This document shows positions 27,158 through 36,262 of a stretch of DNA of 64,000 bases, piece after piece. The notes below the pieces were generated by a model that did no database searches, was not told where the DNA came from, and saw only the letters and a program-made list of their open reading frames with translations. This stretch comes from Winogradskyella undariae (lineage in GTDB: Bacteria; Bacteroidota; Bacteroidia; Flavobacteriales; Flavobacteriaceae). The stretch covers positions 124,001 through 188,000 of the forward strand of contig NZ_JABTEL010000005.1 of assembly GCF_013285155.1 (NCBI RefSeq), in the 5' to 3' direction. The position numbers and the translations under genes are program-made. Numbering within the stretch: position 1 is the stretch's first letter; every line of letters starts with the position of its first letter.

Positions 27158-30100
27158 ATGATGAAAAAATATATATTACTACTAGCGCTTTTTATAACGA
27201 CTAATTTAGTAGTGTCTCAAGACATAATTATGGACAACGGTATATTTAGCCAATGTAGCGGAATGTTTTATGACTCAGGAACCCAATATGTTGGTTACGG
27301 CTCAAATGAAAATTATGTAGCAACAATTTGTGCAGATGTAGCAGGTAGTGCTATTCAACTAGATTTTTCATTTTTCTTTATTGGTTCAGATGGGGATGAA
27401 ATGAAAATCTATGATGGAGATGGTATTACTGCACCTTTAATTGGTACCTATGTAGGGGGGGGGTCTCCCGGGATTGTTTCTGCATCTGATACAAATACAT
27501 CGGGGTGTTTAACTGTAGAATTTATTTCGAATGCTTCTGGTACTAACCCGGGTTGGGAAGCTAGTGTTAATTGTTTTACACCTTGTCAAACAATAACCGC
27601 TTCTATTGATAATGTAACTCCTGTACCTGATGCGTCAGGAGTTGTTGAAGTGGATCCAGGAGATTTAGTCACTTTTGAAGGTAGTGCTATATTTTCTGAT
27701 GATGGTACTGGTGCTACTTATACATGGGATTTTGGTAACGGTGATACTTTGGATGGTTTAGTTGTTAATTATGCATATCCAACACCAGGAACATATACAG
27801 TTACATTAACGGTAACAGATACTAATATTATTGGGTGTTCAGATTCTGATAGTTCTATTCAGGTTTTTGTGTTAGATAACGATGCCTGTGTAGGTTCGTT
27901 GCCTATTTGTGGAGATTTACTTAATATTCCGTCCCCTGTTGGTGAGGGTACAGCTCAAGCAGGTATTGATTATGGTTGTTTGGGTTCTCAGCCTCGACCT
28001 AGATGGTATTTTATGCAAACAGGTGATATTGCAGGAGATTTAAGTTTTACACTAACTCAAAATTCAGGTCAAAATGGAACAGGGACAGGTAATGATGTCG
28101 ATTTTATTTTATGGGGTCCATTTGATCAACCAGAATGTGGACCTTCTAGTTTAAATGCATCAACTCAAGTTGATTGTAGTTTCTCAGCAAGTGCTACTGA
28201 AGATATTTTTATTCCAGATGCACCAGCTAATTCTTATTACGTATTATTAGTAACAAATTATAGTCAGTCCGCAGGTTATATTAATTTAGTTTCTAATGAT
28301 CTTCCAGGTTCTGATGCAACTACAAATTGTGATATTATTTGTAAAGTAGATCTAGGAGAAGATCAAGAATTATGTAGTGGTGGAGATTATACTATTATTT
28401 CAGATAACACAGGTGCTTTTAATACTTTTGAATGGCAAAAAGATGGTGTTCCAATCACAGGTGAAACGACTTCTTCGTTAACTGTTACAGAATCGGGGAC
28501 CTACACTTTATTAGCTGAAGGTTTGGATGCTGTATATGGAGATCCATGTTCAGCTCAAGATGAAATTGTGATTTCTATAGGAGAAACATTTGTTCTAAAT
28601 GATATTTCAGTTTCAGAATGTAGCGGTACTGCTACTTCTGCTATTTTTAATTTAGATAATGAAATTGTAAATATATTAAGCCCTTTATCTGTAGATGATT
28701 ATGTAGTTTCTTTTCATGAGGATTTAACTAGTGCAGAAGATAATTCGTCTCCTATTAGTGATTCGGATTCTTATACGGGTACAGAAGGTCAAATTATCTA
28801 TGTTAGAGCTGAGATAGCGGGTGTTGCAGCATGTTTCTCAACGAGTACTATAACATTAGCTATATCAGAAGCTCCAATTATCAATCCAGTATCAGATATG
28901 TCAATCTGCGATGATGATTCTAATGATGGCTTTTCAACTTTTGAATTAAGCGATCAAACAGCTACAATTTTAGGATCACAACTTGCGGCAGATTTTGAAG
29001 TTACTTATTATTTAACAGCAGAAGATGCAGATTTAGGAAACAACGCTTTACCGTTAACTTATACTAATACTGCAAATCCACAGCCTATTTACGTAAGAGT
29101 AACTAGTATTGCTGATACTGACTGCTATGCTACATCAGTTATACCTTTATTTAATCTAATAGTCAACACAAGAGCATTGGCAACTGCTCCAATTGACCTA
29201 GACATGTGTGATGATCTTAGTGGAGATGGTGTTGCTACTTTTAACTTAAGTAACCAAGAAACAACAATCTTAGGAGGACAAGATGCTTCTGTTTTTAATG
29301 TTAGTTTTCATGCGAGTCAAGATGATGCAGAAAATAATGTAGGAATTTTACCAACAAGTTATGAAAATACAAGTTCACCAAATCAACAAACAATTTATGT
29401 TCGTGTAGAAGATCCATTATATCCAAGTTGTTATGCAACGACATCTTTTGATTTAATAGTAAATTCATTACCCGTAATCACTGATCCATCAGCATTAGAA
29501 GTTTGTGACGATGGTACACCAGATGGCCTTACTGAAATGGATTTAACTTTGAAGAATTCAGAAATTACAGGTGATAATCCAGATTATATAATTACTTATC
29601 ATGAGTTAATAACAGAAGCAGAATTAGGTACTAATCCATTACCACTGCTGTATACAAATACAAGTAACGGACAATTTATTTTTGCACGCGTAGAAGATGC
29701 CAATACAGGGTGCTATGTTACTACAAGGTTAGAGTTAGTTGTACAACAAGCTCCTATTGCGTATACACCACAACCTCTTATTTATTGTGATCCAGACAAC
29801 GATGGATTAGGAATATTTATACTTAGTGATTTAGATACTGAAATTACCGGAGGTGCTTCAGGATTAGATGTTACTTATCATGAAACGCAGATCAATGCAG
29901 ATGATGGAGTAAATGCTATAGACACATCTGTAGATTACGAAAATATTGTTCAAGATGCTCAAACATTATATGCACGTATAGAAAGCTCAACAATAACTAC
30001 AGCTTGTGCTACGATTGTTGTAGTAGAATTAATAGTCGAAGAAACGCCACAATTAATAGCACCAAGTGCATTAGAAGTTTGTGATGATGTTTCAGCAGAT

Positions 30101-33100
30101 GGTTATGCTATTTTTGATTTATCAACGAAGTCACAAGAGGTATTAAACGGTCAAAATGAGACGCAATACATTCTTAGTTATTATGTAAGTGAAGCGGATG
30201 CAGAATCAGCAAGTAATCCAATAACTAACTATTCAGCCTATACAAATACTGATGCTTTTAATCAAATCATTTGGATTCGAGCAGAGGATAATACAACTGC
30301 AGGAGGTTGTTATAAAACAATAAGTTTAGAACTTATCGTTAACCCATTGCCTGTATTAAATACGCCGGCACCATTAGAACTTTGTGATGTAAACAATCCA
30401 GGGGATGAGCAAGAAGCTTTTACTTTAGAAGATGCTAATAATGAGATCTTAAATGGTCAAACAGGTCTCACTCTAACGTATTACGAAACGCTATTAGATG
30501 CAGAAAGTGCAACTAATGCTATAGCGAGTCCTTATGTAAATACGGGGAATGATCAAATTATTTTTGTAAGAGCCGAAAATGATACAACCGGCTGTTATAA
30601 TACTGTGACGGTAACCCTGCATATAGATCCGGTGCCTTCACCAGAACCAAATCCAACAGCAATAGAAGTTTGTGACGATAATAATGATGGCTTTGCCGAA
30701 TTTGATTTAACTCAACGTACTACAGAGATCACTAATAGTGAATCTGATGTTGAAATTACTTATCACGAATCAGAGGCAGATGCTGAAACAGGAGATAATG
30801 CTATTACGGGATTATATACTAATACGGTAGCTAACAATCAAATGATCTATGTACGTTCAGAAAATACATTAACAGGTTGTTATAGTCTTACCGAAAACAC
30901 GTTGGAACTTATTGTTGTGGCTTCTCCAGAAGTACCAACAGCAATAGCTCCATATGTATTATGTGATACAGATGCTAATGGGTTTACACAATTTGATTTA
31001 ACGACGAAAGATGCAGAAATTATAGGAGCACAAGATGTTTCAGCTATTTCACTTACGTATCACATCAATGAAGCCGAAGCAGAAACAGGAGCAAATCCAA
31101 TCATTAATATTAATAGTTTTACAAATACTGTAAATCCTCAAACTATTTATGTGCGTTTATTTAATGCATCATTAGGTTGTGAAGATACTGGTGAATTTCA
31201 ATTAGAAGTTAATTTACCTCCTGTAGCAATCCAGCCCACACAGTTAAGTTTATGTGATGATTTAGGAGAAACACCAGGTGATGAGTTTACAGTTTTTGAT
31301 TTAACCGTAAAAGATGATGAAATCACAGGAGGTAACGGAAATTTATCAGTAGCGTATTATGAAACTAATGCTGATGCACAGTCTCAAATCAATGTTATTG
31401 AAGATCCAACACAGTATACTAATACATCTGTAGATGGATTAAATGCGAATCCGCAAACGCTTTATGTGGTAGTTACGGATACAAATACGGGTTGTGTAGA
31501 TTATGTAACACTGACCATACGTGTATTACCAAATCCAACGCCAACACCAAGTGAAGATATTCCAAACATCACGTTATGTGATGATGTAAATACAGGAGAT
31601 GGAGTAGAGATTTTTGATTTAACAGAAAATGAAGTTTTAATCCTAAACGGAGAAGCAGGCGTAACGGCAAGTTATTATGAAACTCAAGAAGATGCGAATA
31701 CAGACTCTAATGAAATACCAGATCCAACACAGTACACTAATATAGATACCCCAGAACAAGAAATCTATGTAAGAATAACTAGAAACAGTACAGGATGTTA
31801 TTCGTTAGTCGATTTTACTATTGTAGTACATCCTTTACCAACAGTAGTTCCTGTTACAGATTTTATACAATGTGAATTGTTTACTGATGGAATAGATAGT
31901 TTTGATTTAACAACAAAAGATGAAGAAGTACTAGACGGTCAAGACGCAACACAATTCATAGTAAGTTATCACGAAAGTTTAGCTGATGCTGAAGCAGGAA
32001 TGAATGGCTTAGTGAGTTCATATAGTAATACAAGTAACCCACAAGAAATCTTTGTTACAATCACAAATAACGTAACAGGTTGTTCAATAAGTACACAGAG
32101 TTTTTATATTGAAGTTCATGAGGCGGCACAAGCCAATCCGGATACTAATCCAATATTATATGAAATATGTGACGATGAAATTGATGGAGATTATACCAAT
32201 GGTAGTGCTCAATTCGATTTAACGACAATGGATGCAGATATCTTAGATCTTCAAGATCCTTTAAATTATATCGTAACTTATTATGGAACTCAAGAAGATG
32301 CTGATTTAAAAGAGAATCCATTACCAACGTTGTATGAAAACACGGTAAATCCGCAAGTAATTTATGCAAGAGTAGATAATGACACCCCAGATGCGATAAC
32401 GGGTAACGACACCTCTATATGTTATGCTGTAGCCGAATTAACCCTAGAGGTTAATCCATTACCAGATTTAGATTTAGATGATAGTTATATCCTTTGTATC
32501 AATACTAATGACACAGAAGTATTAGAGCCTTTAGTTATAGATACTTATTTATCTGCAGTAGATTATACTTTTGTATGGTATTTTAATGCTGTGGAAATGG
32601 TAGGGGAAACAGGACCAAGTATTGTTCCATTAGAAGAAGGAACATATAGCGTTGATGTAACAGATGTCACTACATCATCAGTGACTAGTTGTGTTATTAG
32701 TGATAGTACAGAGGTTATAGAAAGTGAGCCACCAAGTATAACAATAGAACTTTTAACACAAGCTTTTGCAGATAATCACGTTTTAGAAGCAACAGCAATA
32801 GGAATCGGAGTCTATGAGTTCAGTTTAGATGGCGGTCCATGGCAAGACTCAGGAATCTTTAGCAACGTATCATCAGGAGATCATGAGATCACTGCAAGAG
32901 ATAGAAATGGATGTGGACTAAGATCAACATCAAAATTTGTACTTGATTATCCATTGTTCTTCACGCCAAATGGAGATGGAAATAATGAAACTTGGAACAT
33001 TGAAGGTATTGGTGATAGTGCTGAGATCTATATCTATGATAGATATGGTAAGTTGTTACAACAGGTAAGTCCAGATGGTGATGGCTGGGACGGCACGTAT

Positions 33101-33208
33101 AACGGTAAACTGATGCCAACAGATGGATACTGGTTTACAGTAGAGTACGATGAGCCAAGCACAGGAGAGCGCAAAGAATTTAAAGCTCATTTTTCTTTGA
33201 AACGATAA
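27158..33208 (+). CDS. Giant CUB/PKD repeat surface protein with T9SS type B sorting domain
   Basis: 2016 residues. Signal peptide 1-20; CUB domain about 27-140 (YVGYGSNENYVATICAD, KIYDGDG); PKD domain about 150-235 (TYTWDFGNGD, PGTYTVTLTVTD); a jelly-roll-like segment about 240-395; an Ig-like segment about 400-470; then 13 degenerate 90-105-residue repeats to about 1790 with consensus CDD-x-DG-x-FDLT, YHES-x-ADAE, YTNT-x-NPQ-x-IYVR and GCY. The C terminus from about 1930 (FFTPNGDGNNETWNIEGIG, IYDRYGKLLQQ, WDGTYNGKLMPTDGYWF) is the gliding-motility-associated type B CTD, so it should leave by T9SS and stay on the surface. Codons 100-102 are a 9-G run. Likely adhesin. Confidence 0.95.
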   Translation: MMKKYILLLALFITTNLVVSQDIIMDNGIFSQCSGMFYDSGTQYVGYGSNENYVATICADVAGSAIQLDFSFFFIGSDGDEMKIYDGDGITAPLIGTYVGGGSPGIVSASDTNTSGCLTVEFISNASGTNPGWEASVNCFTPCQTITASIDNVTPVPDASGVVEVDPGDLVTFEGSAIFSDDGTGATYTWDFGNGDTLDGLVVNYAYPTPGTYTVTLTVTDTNIIGCSDSDSSIQVFVLDNDACVGSLPICGDLLNIPSPVGEGTAQAGIDYGCLGSQPRPRWYFMQTGDIAGDLSFTLTQNSGQNGTGTGNDVDFILWGPFDQPECGPSSLNASTQVDCSFSASATEDIFIPDAPANSYYVLLVTNYSQSAGYINLVSNDLPGSDATTNCDIICKVDLGEDQELCSGGDYTIISDNTGAFNTFEWQKDGVPITGETTSSLTVTESGTYTLLAEGLDAVYGDPCSAQDEIVISIGETFVLNDISVSECSGTATSAIFNLDNEIVNILSPLSVDDYVVSFHEDLTSAEDNSSPISDSDSYTGTEGQIIYVRAEIAGVAACFSTSTITLAISEAPIINPVSDMSICDDDSNDGFSTFELSDQTATILGSQLAADFEVTYYLTAEDADLGNNALPLTYTNTANPQPIYVRVTSIADTDCYATSVIPLFNLIVNTRALATAPIDLDMCDDLSGDGVATFNLSNQETTILGGQDASVFNVSFHASQDDAENNVGILPTSYENTSSPNQQTIYVRVEDPLYPSCYATTSFDLIVNSLPVITDPSALEVCDDGTPDGLTEMDLTLKNSEITGDNPDYIITYHELITEAELGTNPLPLLYTNTSNGQFIFARVEDANTGCYVTTRLELVVQQAPIAYTPQPLIYCDPDNDGLGIFILSDLDTEITGGASGLDVTYHETQINADDGVNAIDTSVDYENIVQDAQTLYARIESSTITTACATIVVVELIVEETPQLIAPSALEVCDDVSADGYAIFDLSTKSQEVLNGQNETQYILSYYVSEADAESASNPITNYSAYTNTDAFNQIIWIRAEDNTTAGGCYKTISLELIVNPLPVLNTPAPLELCDVNNPGDEQEAFTLEDANNEILNGQTGLTLTYYETLLDAESATNAIASPYVNTGNDQIIFVRAENDTTGCYNTVTVTLHIDPVPSPEPNPTAIEVCDDNNDGFAEFDLTQRTTEITNSESDVEITYHESEADAETGDNAITGLYTNTVANNQMIYVRSENTLTGCYSLTENTLELIVVASPEVPTAIAPYVLCDTDANGFTQFDLTTKDAEIIGAQDVSAISLTYHINEAEAETGANPIININSFTNTVNPQTIYVRLFNASLGCEDTGEFQLEVNLPPVAIQPTQLSLCDDLGETPGDEFTVFDLTVKDDEITGGNGNLSVAYYETNADAQSQINVIEDPTQYTNTSVDGLNANPQTLYVVVTDTNTGCVDYVTLTIRVLPNPTPTPSEDIPNITLCDDVNTGDGVEIFDLTENEVLILNGEAGVTASYYETQEDANTDSNEIPDPTQYTNIDTPEQEIYVRITRNSTGCYSLVDFTIVVHPLPTVVPVTDFIQCELFTDGIDSFDLTTKDEEVLDGQDATQFIVSYHESLADAEAGMNGLVSSYSNTSNPQEIFVTITNNVTGCSISTQSFYIEVHEAAQANPDTNPILYEICDDEIDGDYTNGSAQFDLTTMDADILDLQDPLNYIVTYYGTQEDADLKENPLPTLYENTVNPQVIYARVDNDTPDAITGNDTSICYAVAELTLEVNPLPDLDLDDSYILCINTNDTEVLEPLVIDTYLSAVDYTFVWYFNAVEMVGETGPSIVPLEEGTYSVDVTDVTTSSVTSCVISDSTEVIESEPPSITIELLTQAFADNHVLEATAIGIGVYEFSLDGGPWQDSGIFSNVSSGDHEITARDRNGCGLRSTSKFVLDYPLFFTPNGDGNNETWNIEGIGDSAEIYIYDRYGKLLQQVSPDGDGWDGTYNGKLMPTDGYWFTVEYDEPSTGERKEFKAHFSLKR
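27455..27463 (+). repeat. Nine-G homopolymer inside the giant surface protein gene
   Basis: GTA-GGG-GGG-GGG-TCT encodes Val-Gly-Gly-Gly-Ser at residues 99-103. One G fewer gives a TAA at 27510-27512 (117-residue product) and one more gives a TGA at 27487-27489 (110-residue product). As written the frame is open. No other G run this long was noticed in the window. Confidence 0.9.
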
Positions 33209-33228
33209 GTAGAATAGAATAAATATAT

Positions 33229-33262
33229 AAAGCCTGAACATTTAATTATGTTCAGGCTTTAT
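33229..33262 (+). terminator. Terminator after the giant surface protein gene
   Basis: AAAGCCTGAACAT and ATGTTCAGGCTTT pair over 13 bp with a 6-nt loop. The following T-rich stretch is interrupted (ATTTTG). It starts 21 bp after the stop. Confidence 0.85.
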
Positions 33263-33521
33263 TTTGTTCTCTAGTCTGGTAAAGTTTAAAATTACACGGT
33301 TCTTTTATAGATAAGTTTTCAGGTTAATACATATATGTGTAAAAGATTTAGAAGATAGAATAGGGGAGTTTGTAGTTGGTGAAGCATGAAGATTTAAAGA
33401 GTATGGAAAGTCAGCTAATTATATAGTCAAACTTATTGATGTTACATGTGATTGAAAATTACCTTTAGTAGTGGTGGATGCATAACAAGGTTTTATTCTT
33501 CTTAAGAAAATGTAGCGAAGT
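33263..33521. other. Gene-free interval between convergent terminators
   Basis: About 260 bp with no supported ORF on either strand, no TAnnTTTG box and no clear hairpin. It is flanked by the terminators of the plus-strand giant gene and the minus-strand porin operon. Confidence 0.4.
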
Positions 33522-33558
33522 AAAAAGCCCTGAATATTGTAATATTCAGGGCTTTTTT
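33522..33558 (-). terminator. Terminator of the FadL-like porin operon
   Basis: AAAAAGCCCTGAATATT and AATATTCAGGGCTTTTT form a very long near-perfect stem with a 2-4-nt loop and U runs in both directions, 20 bp beyond the porin stop. Confidence 0.9.
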
Positions 33559-33578
33559 ATGATTTTTAGATTTGGTTT

Positions 33579-35093
33579 TTATAACCTAAACCCTAATGTT
33601 AAAATAAAATCGGAATACTTAGATTCAATTTGAGCAGCATCTGTTAAGCCTGTAGAATAGAGTTGATAATTGTAATCACGTTCAGATTGGCTAAAAGCAA
33701 GGTCTAAATTAAGATTACCAAAATCATATCCTAAACCTAAAGAGTATCCTTTTAGGTCACCATAAAAACCATCGTCTTTATATGGGCTTTCTTCAATACG
33801 GTATCCTCCTCTGAAACTAACTTGTTTATAACGGTATTCTCCACCTAGTCTATAAGATGCAGCAGTGTCTAATGTGTTACTTATAGTATTGTTTATACTA
33901 GAGAAAACAGCATCTGATGTTGGTTTAAATTTAGTATTACTATAATCTTTTAAACTGTAATCAAAACTTAATAAACCTGTTTTGCCAAAAACGTAAGCTA
34001 AACTACCTGTAATCTTACTTGGGGTTTGTAATTTGTATTCTTCATAAATATTAATAATGTTAGGGTTTACAACTTGATTTATGTCAGAACCACCTTCTGA
34101 TCTCGTTGTTGCTAAATATTGAGAAGTTTCGTCTGAAATACGATACCAAGTTGGAGAGTTATAAGATAAGCCTACTCTTAATTGTTCTGTTATTTTAGCA
34201 ATTCCACCAAGTTGAAATGAAAAACCGCTCCCTGTGGTTGATAAATTGTTTTCGAAATTTACTTGACTAATAGAAGAACCTGAATTAGATTCATTTAAAA
34301 ATGTAGTACGGTCATAATTTATAAAATGGCTATTAAGGTTCAATCCTAAATAGATTTTATCGTTATAGCTAGTTGCGATATTAAAAGCTAATTTCCCATT
34401 ATAACCTCTACTAGCATATGCGTAGCGTTGGTTGTAATCACCTCCATTTATATTAGAGACATAGCTTGTATTTTCGTCTGCATCATCTATAGGGTTAATA
34501 ATATAACCTTCATACCCTAAAAATGCTTGTTGATTTCTCTGACCGTAGAAAGATCCTATTTCAGAATATGCTTGGGAGTATGATTCACCTGGAAAAGCAG
34601 AAATTTCATCTAGCCTCAATCCTTGTGCATTATTTAAAAAATAATCACCTATAGTTTGGTTAGGGTTTGTTCCACTAGCCACCCAGTCATTATCATAGTC
34701 TGCAGATCTATCATAAGCAAAACTTAAAGAGAATTTTTTCCAACCAGAATTAGGATTTGTGTTTTTAAAGATAAAAGCGGCACCTAATTGATTTAAATCA
34801 ACATTAGAATTAGATGATGAATTGCTTCCATCAAAATAGCCAATATTTTCCTTAGAGTTAAATAAACCTAATGATACAGAAGCTTGACTGTTATTAAATA
34901 CAGCAGAACTCGCTGGGTTAATATTTATACTAGACATGTCTCCTCCAAGCGCACCAAAAGCACCACCCATGGCTCTAAAACGTGCTGTACCTTGAATTTC
35001 GTCCATTGAATATCTAACAGCATCTGTGATATCTTGAGCTATAATATAGGACGTGCTTATTAAGCCTATACCTAGCATAAGTAACTTTTTCAT
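33579..35093 (-). CDS. OMPP1/FadL-family outer membrane protein
   Basis: 504 residues. Signal peptide MKKLLMLGIGLISTSYIIAQ, then DAVRYSMDEIQGTARFRAMG and GGAFGALGGDMSSININPAS, the conserved N-terminal plug of the OMPP1/FadL group. The rest alternates amphipathic strands, ending in YSDFILTLGFRL with a C-terminal aromatic-x-Leu pattern typical of outer-membrane barrels. Relatives carry long-chain fatty acids or other hydrophobic compounds; flavobacterial members are often labelled hemin receptor, for which nothing here gives support. It is the second gene after the Arg/Ser-rich lipoprotein (33-bp gap). Confidence 0.9.
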   Translation of the reverse strand: MKKLLMLGIGLISTSYIIAQDITDAVRYSMDEIQGTARFRAMGGAFGALGGDMSSININPASSAVFNNSQASVSLGLFNSKENIGYFDGSNSSSNSNVDLNQLGAAFIFKNTNPNSGWKKFSLSFAYDRSADYDNDWVASGTNPNQTIGDYFLNNAQGLRLDEISAFPGESYSQAYSEIGSFYGQRNQQAFLGYEGYIINPIDDADENTSYVSNINGGDYNQRYAYASRGYNGKLAFNIATSYNDKIYLGLNLNSHFINYDRTTFLNESNSGSSISQVNFENNLSTTGSGFSFQLGGIAKITEQLRVGLSYNSPTWYRISDETSQYLATTRSEGGSDINQVVNPNIINIYEEYKLQTPSKITGSLAYVFGKTGLLSFDYSLKDYSNTKFKPTSDAVFSSINNTISNTLDTAASYRLGGEYRYKQVSFRGGYRIEESPYKDDGFYGDLKGYSLGLGYDFGNLNLDLAFSQSERDYNYQLYSTGLTDAAQIESKYSDFILTLGFRL

Positions 35094-35126
35094 AATTAGT
35101 TTTTTATAATTTAGAACTTAATAATT

Positions 35127-36161
35127 TTATCCTCTACTACGTCTGCTACTGCTAGATGAGCTACTACCACTACTAGATCTAGAACTACTAGAACTCGATC
35201 TAGTCGTTGTTCCTGATGATCTAGAGCTGCTTGAGCTTGATCTTCTAGTTGTTCCTGATGATCTTGTGCTTCTTGTAGGGGTTGTTGATCTTGTAGTTGT
35301 AGATCTTGTTGTCGTTGTAGGTCTCGTTACTCTACTAGATCTTGTAGTTGTTCTTCTTGTTGTAGGATAGTTACCAGATCTAGCTCTTGTATTTGAATTA
35401 TTTCTAGTTGTACTTGACGAATTTGATAGTCTTCTTGTAGAATAGTTGTTTCTAGTTGATATTGCAGAGTTACTTCTACGACTTAAGGTGTTGTTGTTAC
35501 TGTAACTACGACTTAAACGTTCGTTATAAAGTACAGATCCTCTTCTAGAGTTGTTGTAAGCATATCTACTATTTCTATAATAATTATTATTCCATCCATA
35601 ATTACTGTAACCATAACCATTGTGCCAAGGAGAATTGTAACCGTAACCGTAATATGCACCGTATGCCCAAGGTCTGTTCCAACTGTATCTATAATTGTTG
35701 TATCCCCATGGTCTATTCCAACCATAGTAACCATAACTAAACCCCGTATTCCACATCCAAGGATCGTTATAGCCGTACCAACCATTATCTACATAATTAA
35801 TTGTTATTTCATTAGTGTTTTGTCCCCAACCACCATAAGCAACTTGATCTTCAGTATAATCTGCTGCTTGTTCAGTATACTCACCTTCGTAAGAATCAAT
35901 ATCTGTAAAAATTTCAGATTCTTCTTGTATGGCATCTACTTCTGCTGAGTTTTCAGCGAAATAGTTTTTATAATAATTTGAGTTGTTTGTAGAGGTTGTA
36001 ACTACGGGTTCTTCAACAACTACTTCTTGTTCTTCTGTGCTGTAAATCCCATCATTATCATAGCCTACATATTGAAACGAACCACAAGAAGTTAACGCGG
36101 TAATGAAACCGAGAGCAACAAAAAATGGCAATTTTTGGGTAATTATAGTTTTAAATTGCAT
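35127..36161 (-). CDS. Lipoprotein with Tyr/Trp/Asn/Gly and Ser/Arg/Thr low-complexity domains
   Basis: 344 residues. The N terminus FFVALGFITALTSCGS is a lipoprotein signal. Residues about 40-115 are acidic (VVVEEP, TEQAADYTEDQ). Residues about 120-200 are dominated by Tyr, Trp, Asn and Gly (GYNDPWMWNTGFSYGYYGW). Residues about 205-344 are almost only Ser, Arg, Thr and Gly, ending in SSSSSSRRSRG. No catalytic domain is recognisable. Strong charge segregation suggests a surface or periplasmic protein that binds polyanions or peptidoglycan, which is inference. It is co-directional with the FadL-like gene and divergent from proS. Confidence 0.8.
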   Translation of the reverse strand: MQFKTIITQKLPFFVALGFITALTSCGSFQYVGYDNDGIYSTEEQEVVVEEPVVTTSTNNSNYYKNYFAENSAEVDAIQEESEIFTDIDSYEGEYTEQAADYTEDQVAYGGWGQNTNEITINYVDNGWYGYNDPWMWNTGFSYGYYGWNRPWGYNNYRYSWNRPWAYGAYYGYGYNSPWHNGYGYSNYGWNNNYYRNSRYAYNNSRRGSVLYNERLSRSYSNNNTLSRRSNSAISTRNNYSTRRLSNSSSTTRNNSNTRARSGNYPTTRRTTTRSSRVTRPTTTTRSTTTRSTTPTRSTRSSGTTRRSSSSSSRSSGTTTRSSSSSSRSSSGSSSSSSSRRSRG

Positions 36162-36189
36162 ATCTCTTTTATTTTATTGTTGAACATAG

Positions 36190-36197
36190 CAAAAATA
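36190..36197 (-). promoter_or_regulatory. -7 promoter box for the low-complexity lipoprotein operon
   Basis: On the minus strand TATTTTTG followed by C, 28 bp before the start at 36161. No good -33 TTG. On the plus strand a one-mismatch box AATATTTG at 36239-36246 lies 16 bp before proS. Confidence 0.5.
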
Positions 36198-36262
36198 GTT
36201 AGTTTTGCTGTATTATTTAATACATTTAACATAAGCGCAATATTTGTGCCAAAACACGGAAA

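Noticed and set aside
35513..35785. 90-codon minus-strand ORF in a second frame of the lipoprotein gene
   Set aside because: Same-strand out-of-frame shadow of a repetitive region; no start context and a product of Val, Thr, Met and Gly repeats.
35622..35948. 108-codon plus-strand ORF opposite the low-complexity lipoprotein
   Set aside because: It arises from the biased Tyr/Trp/Asn-rich coding composition on the other strand; the lipoprotein reading has a signal peptide and promoter.
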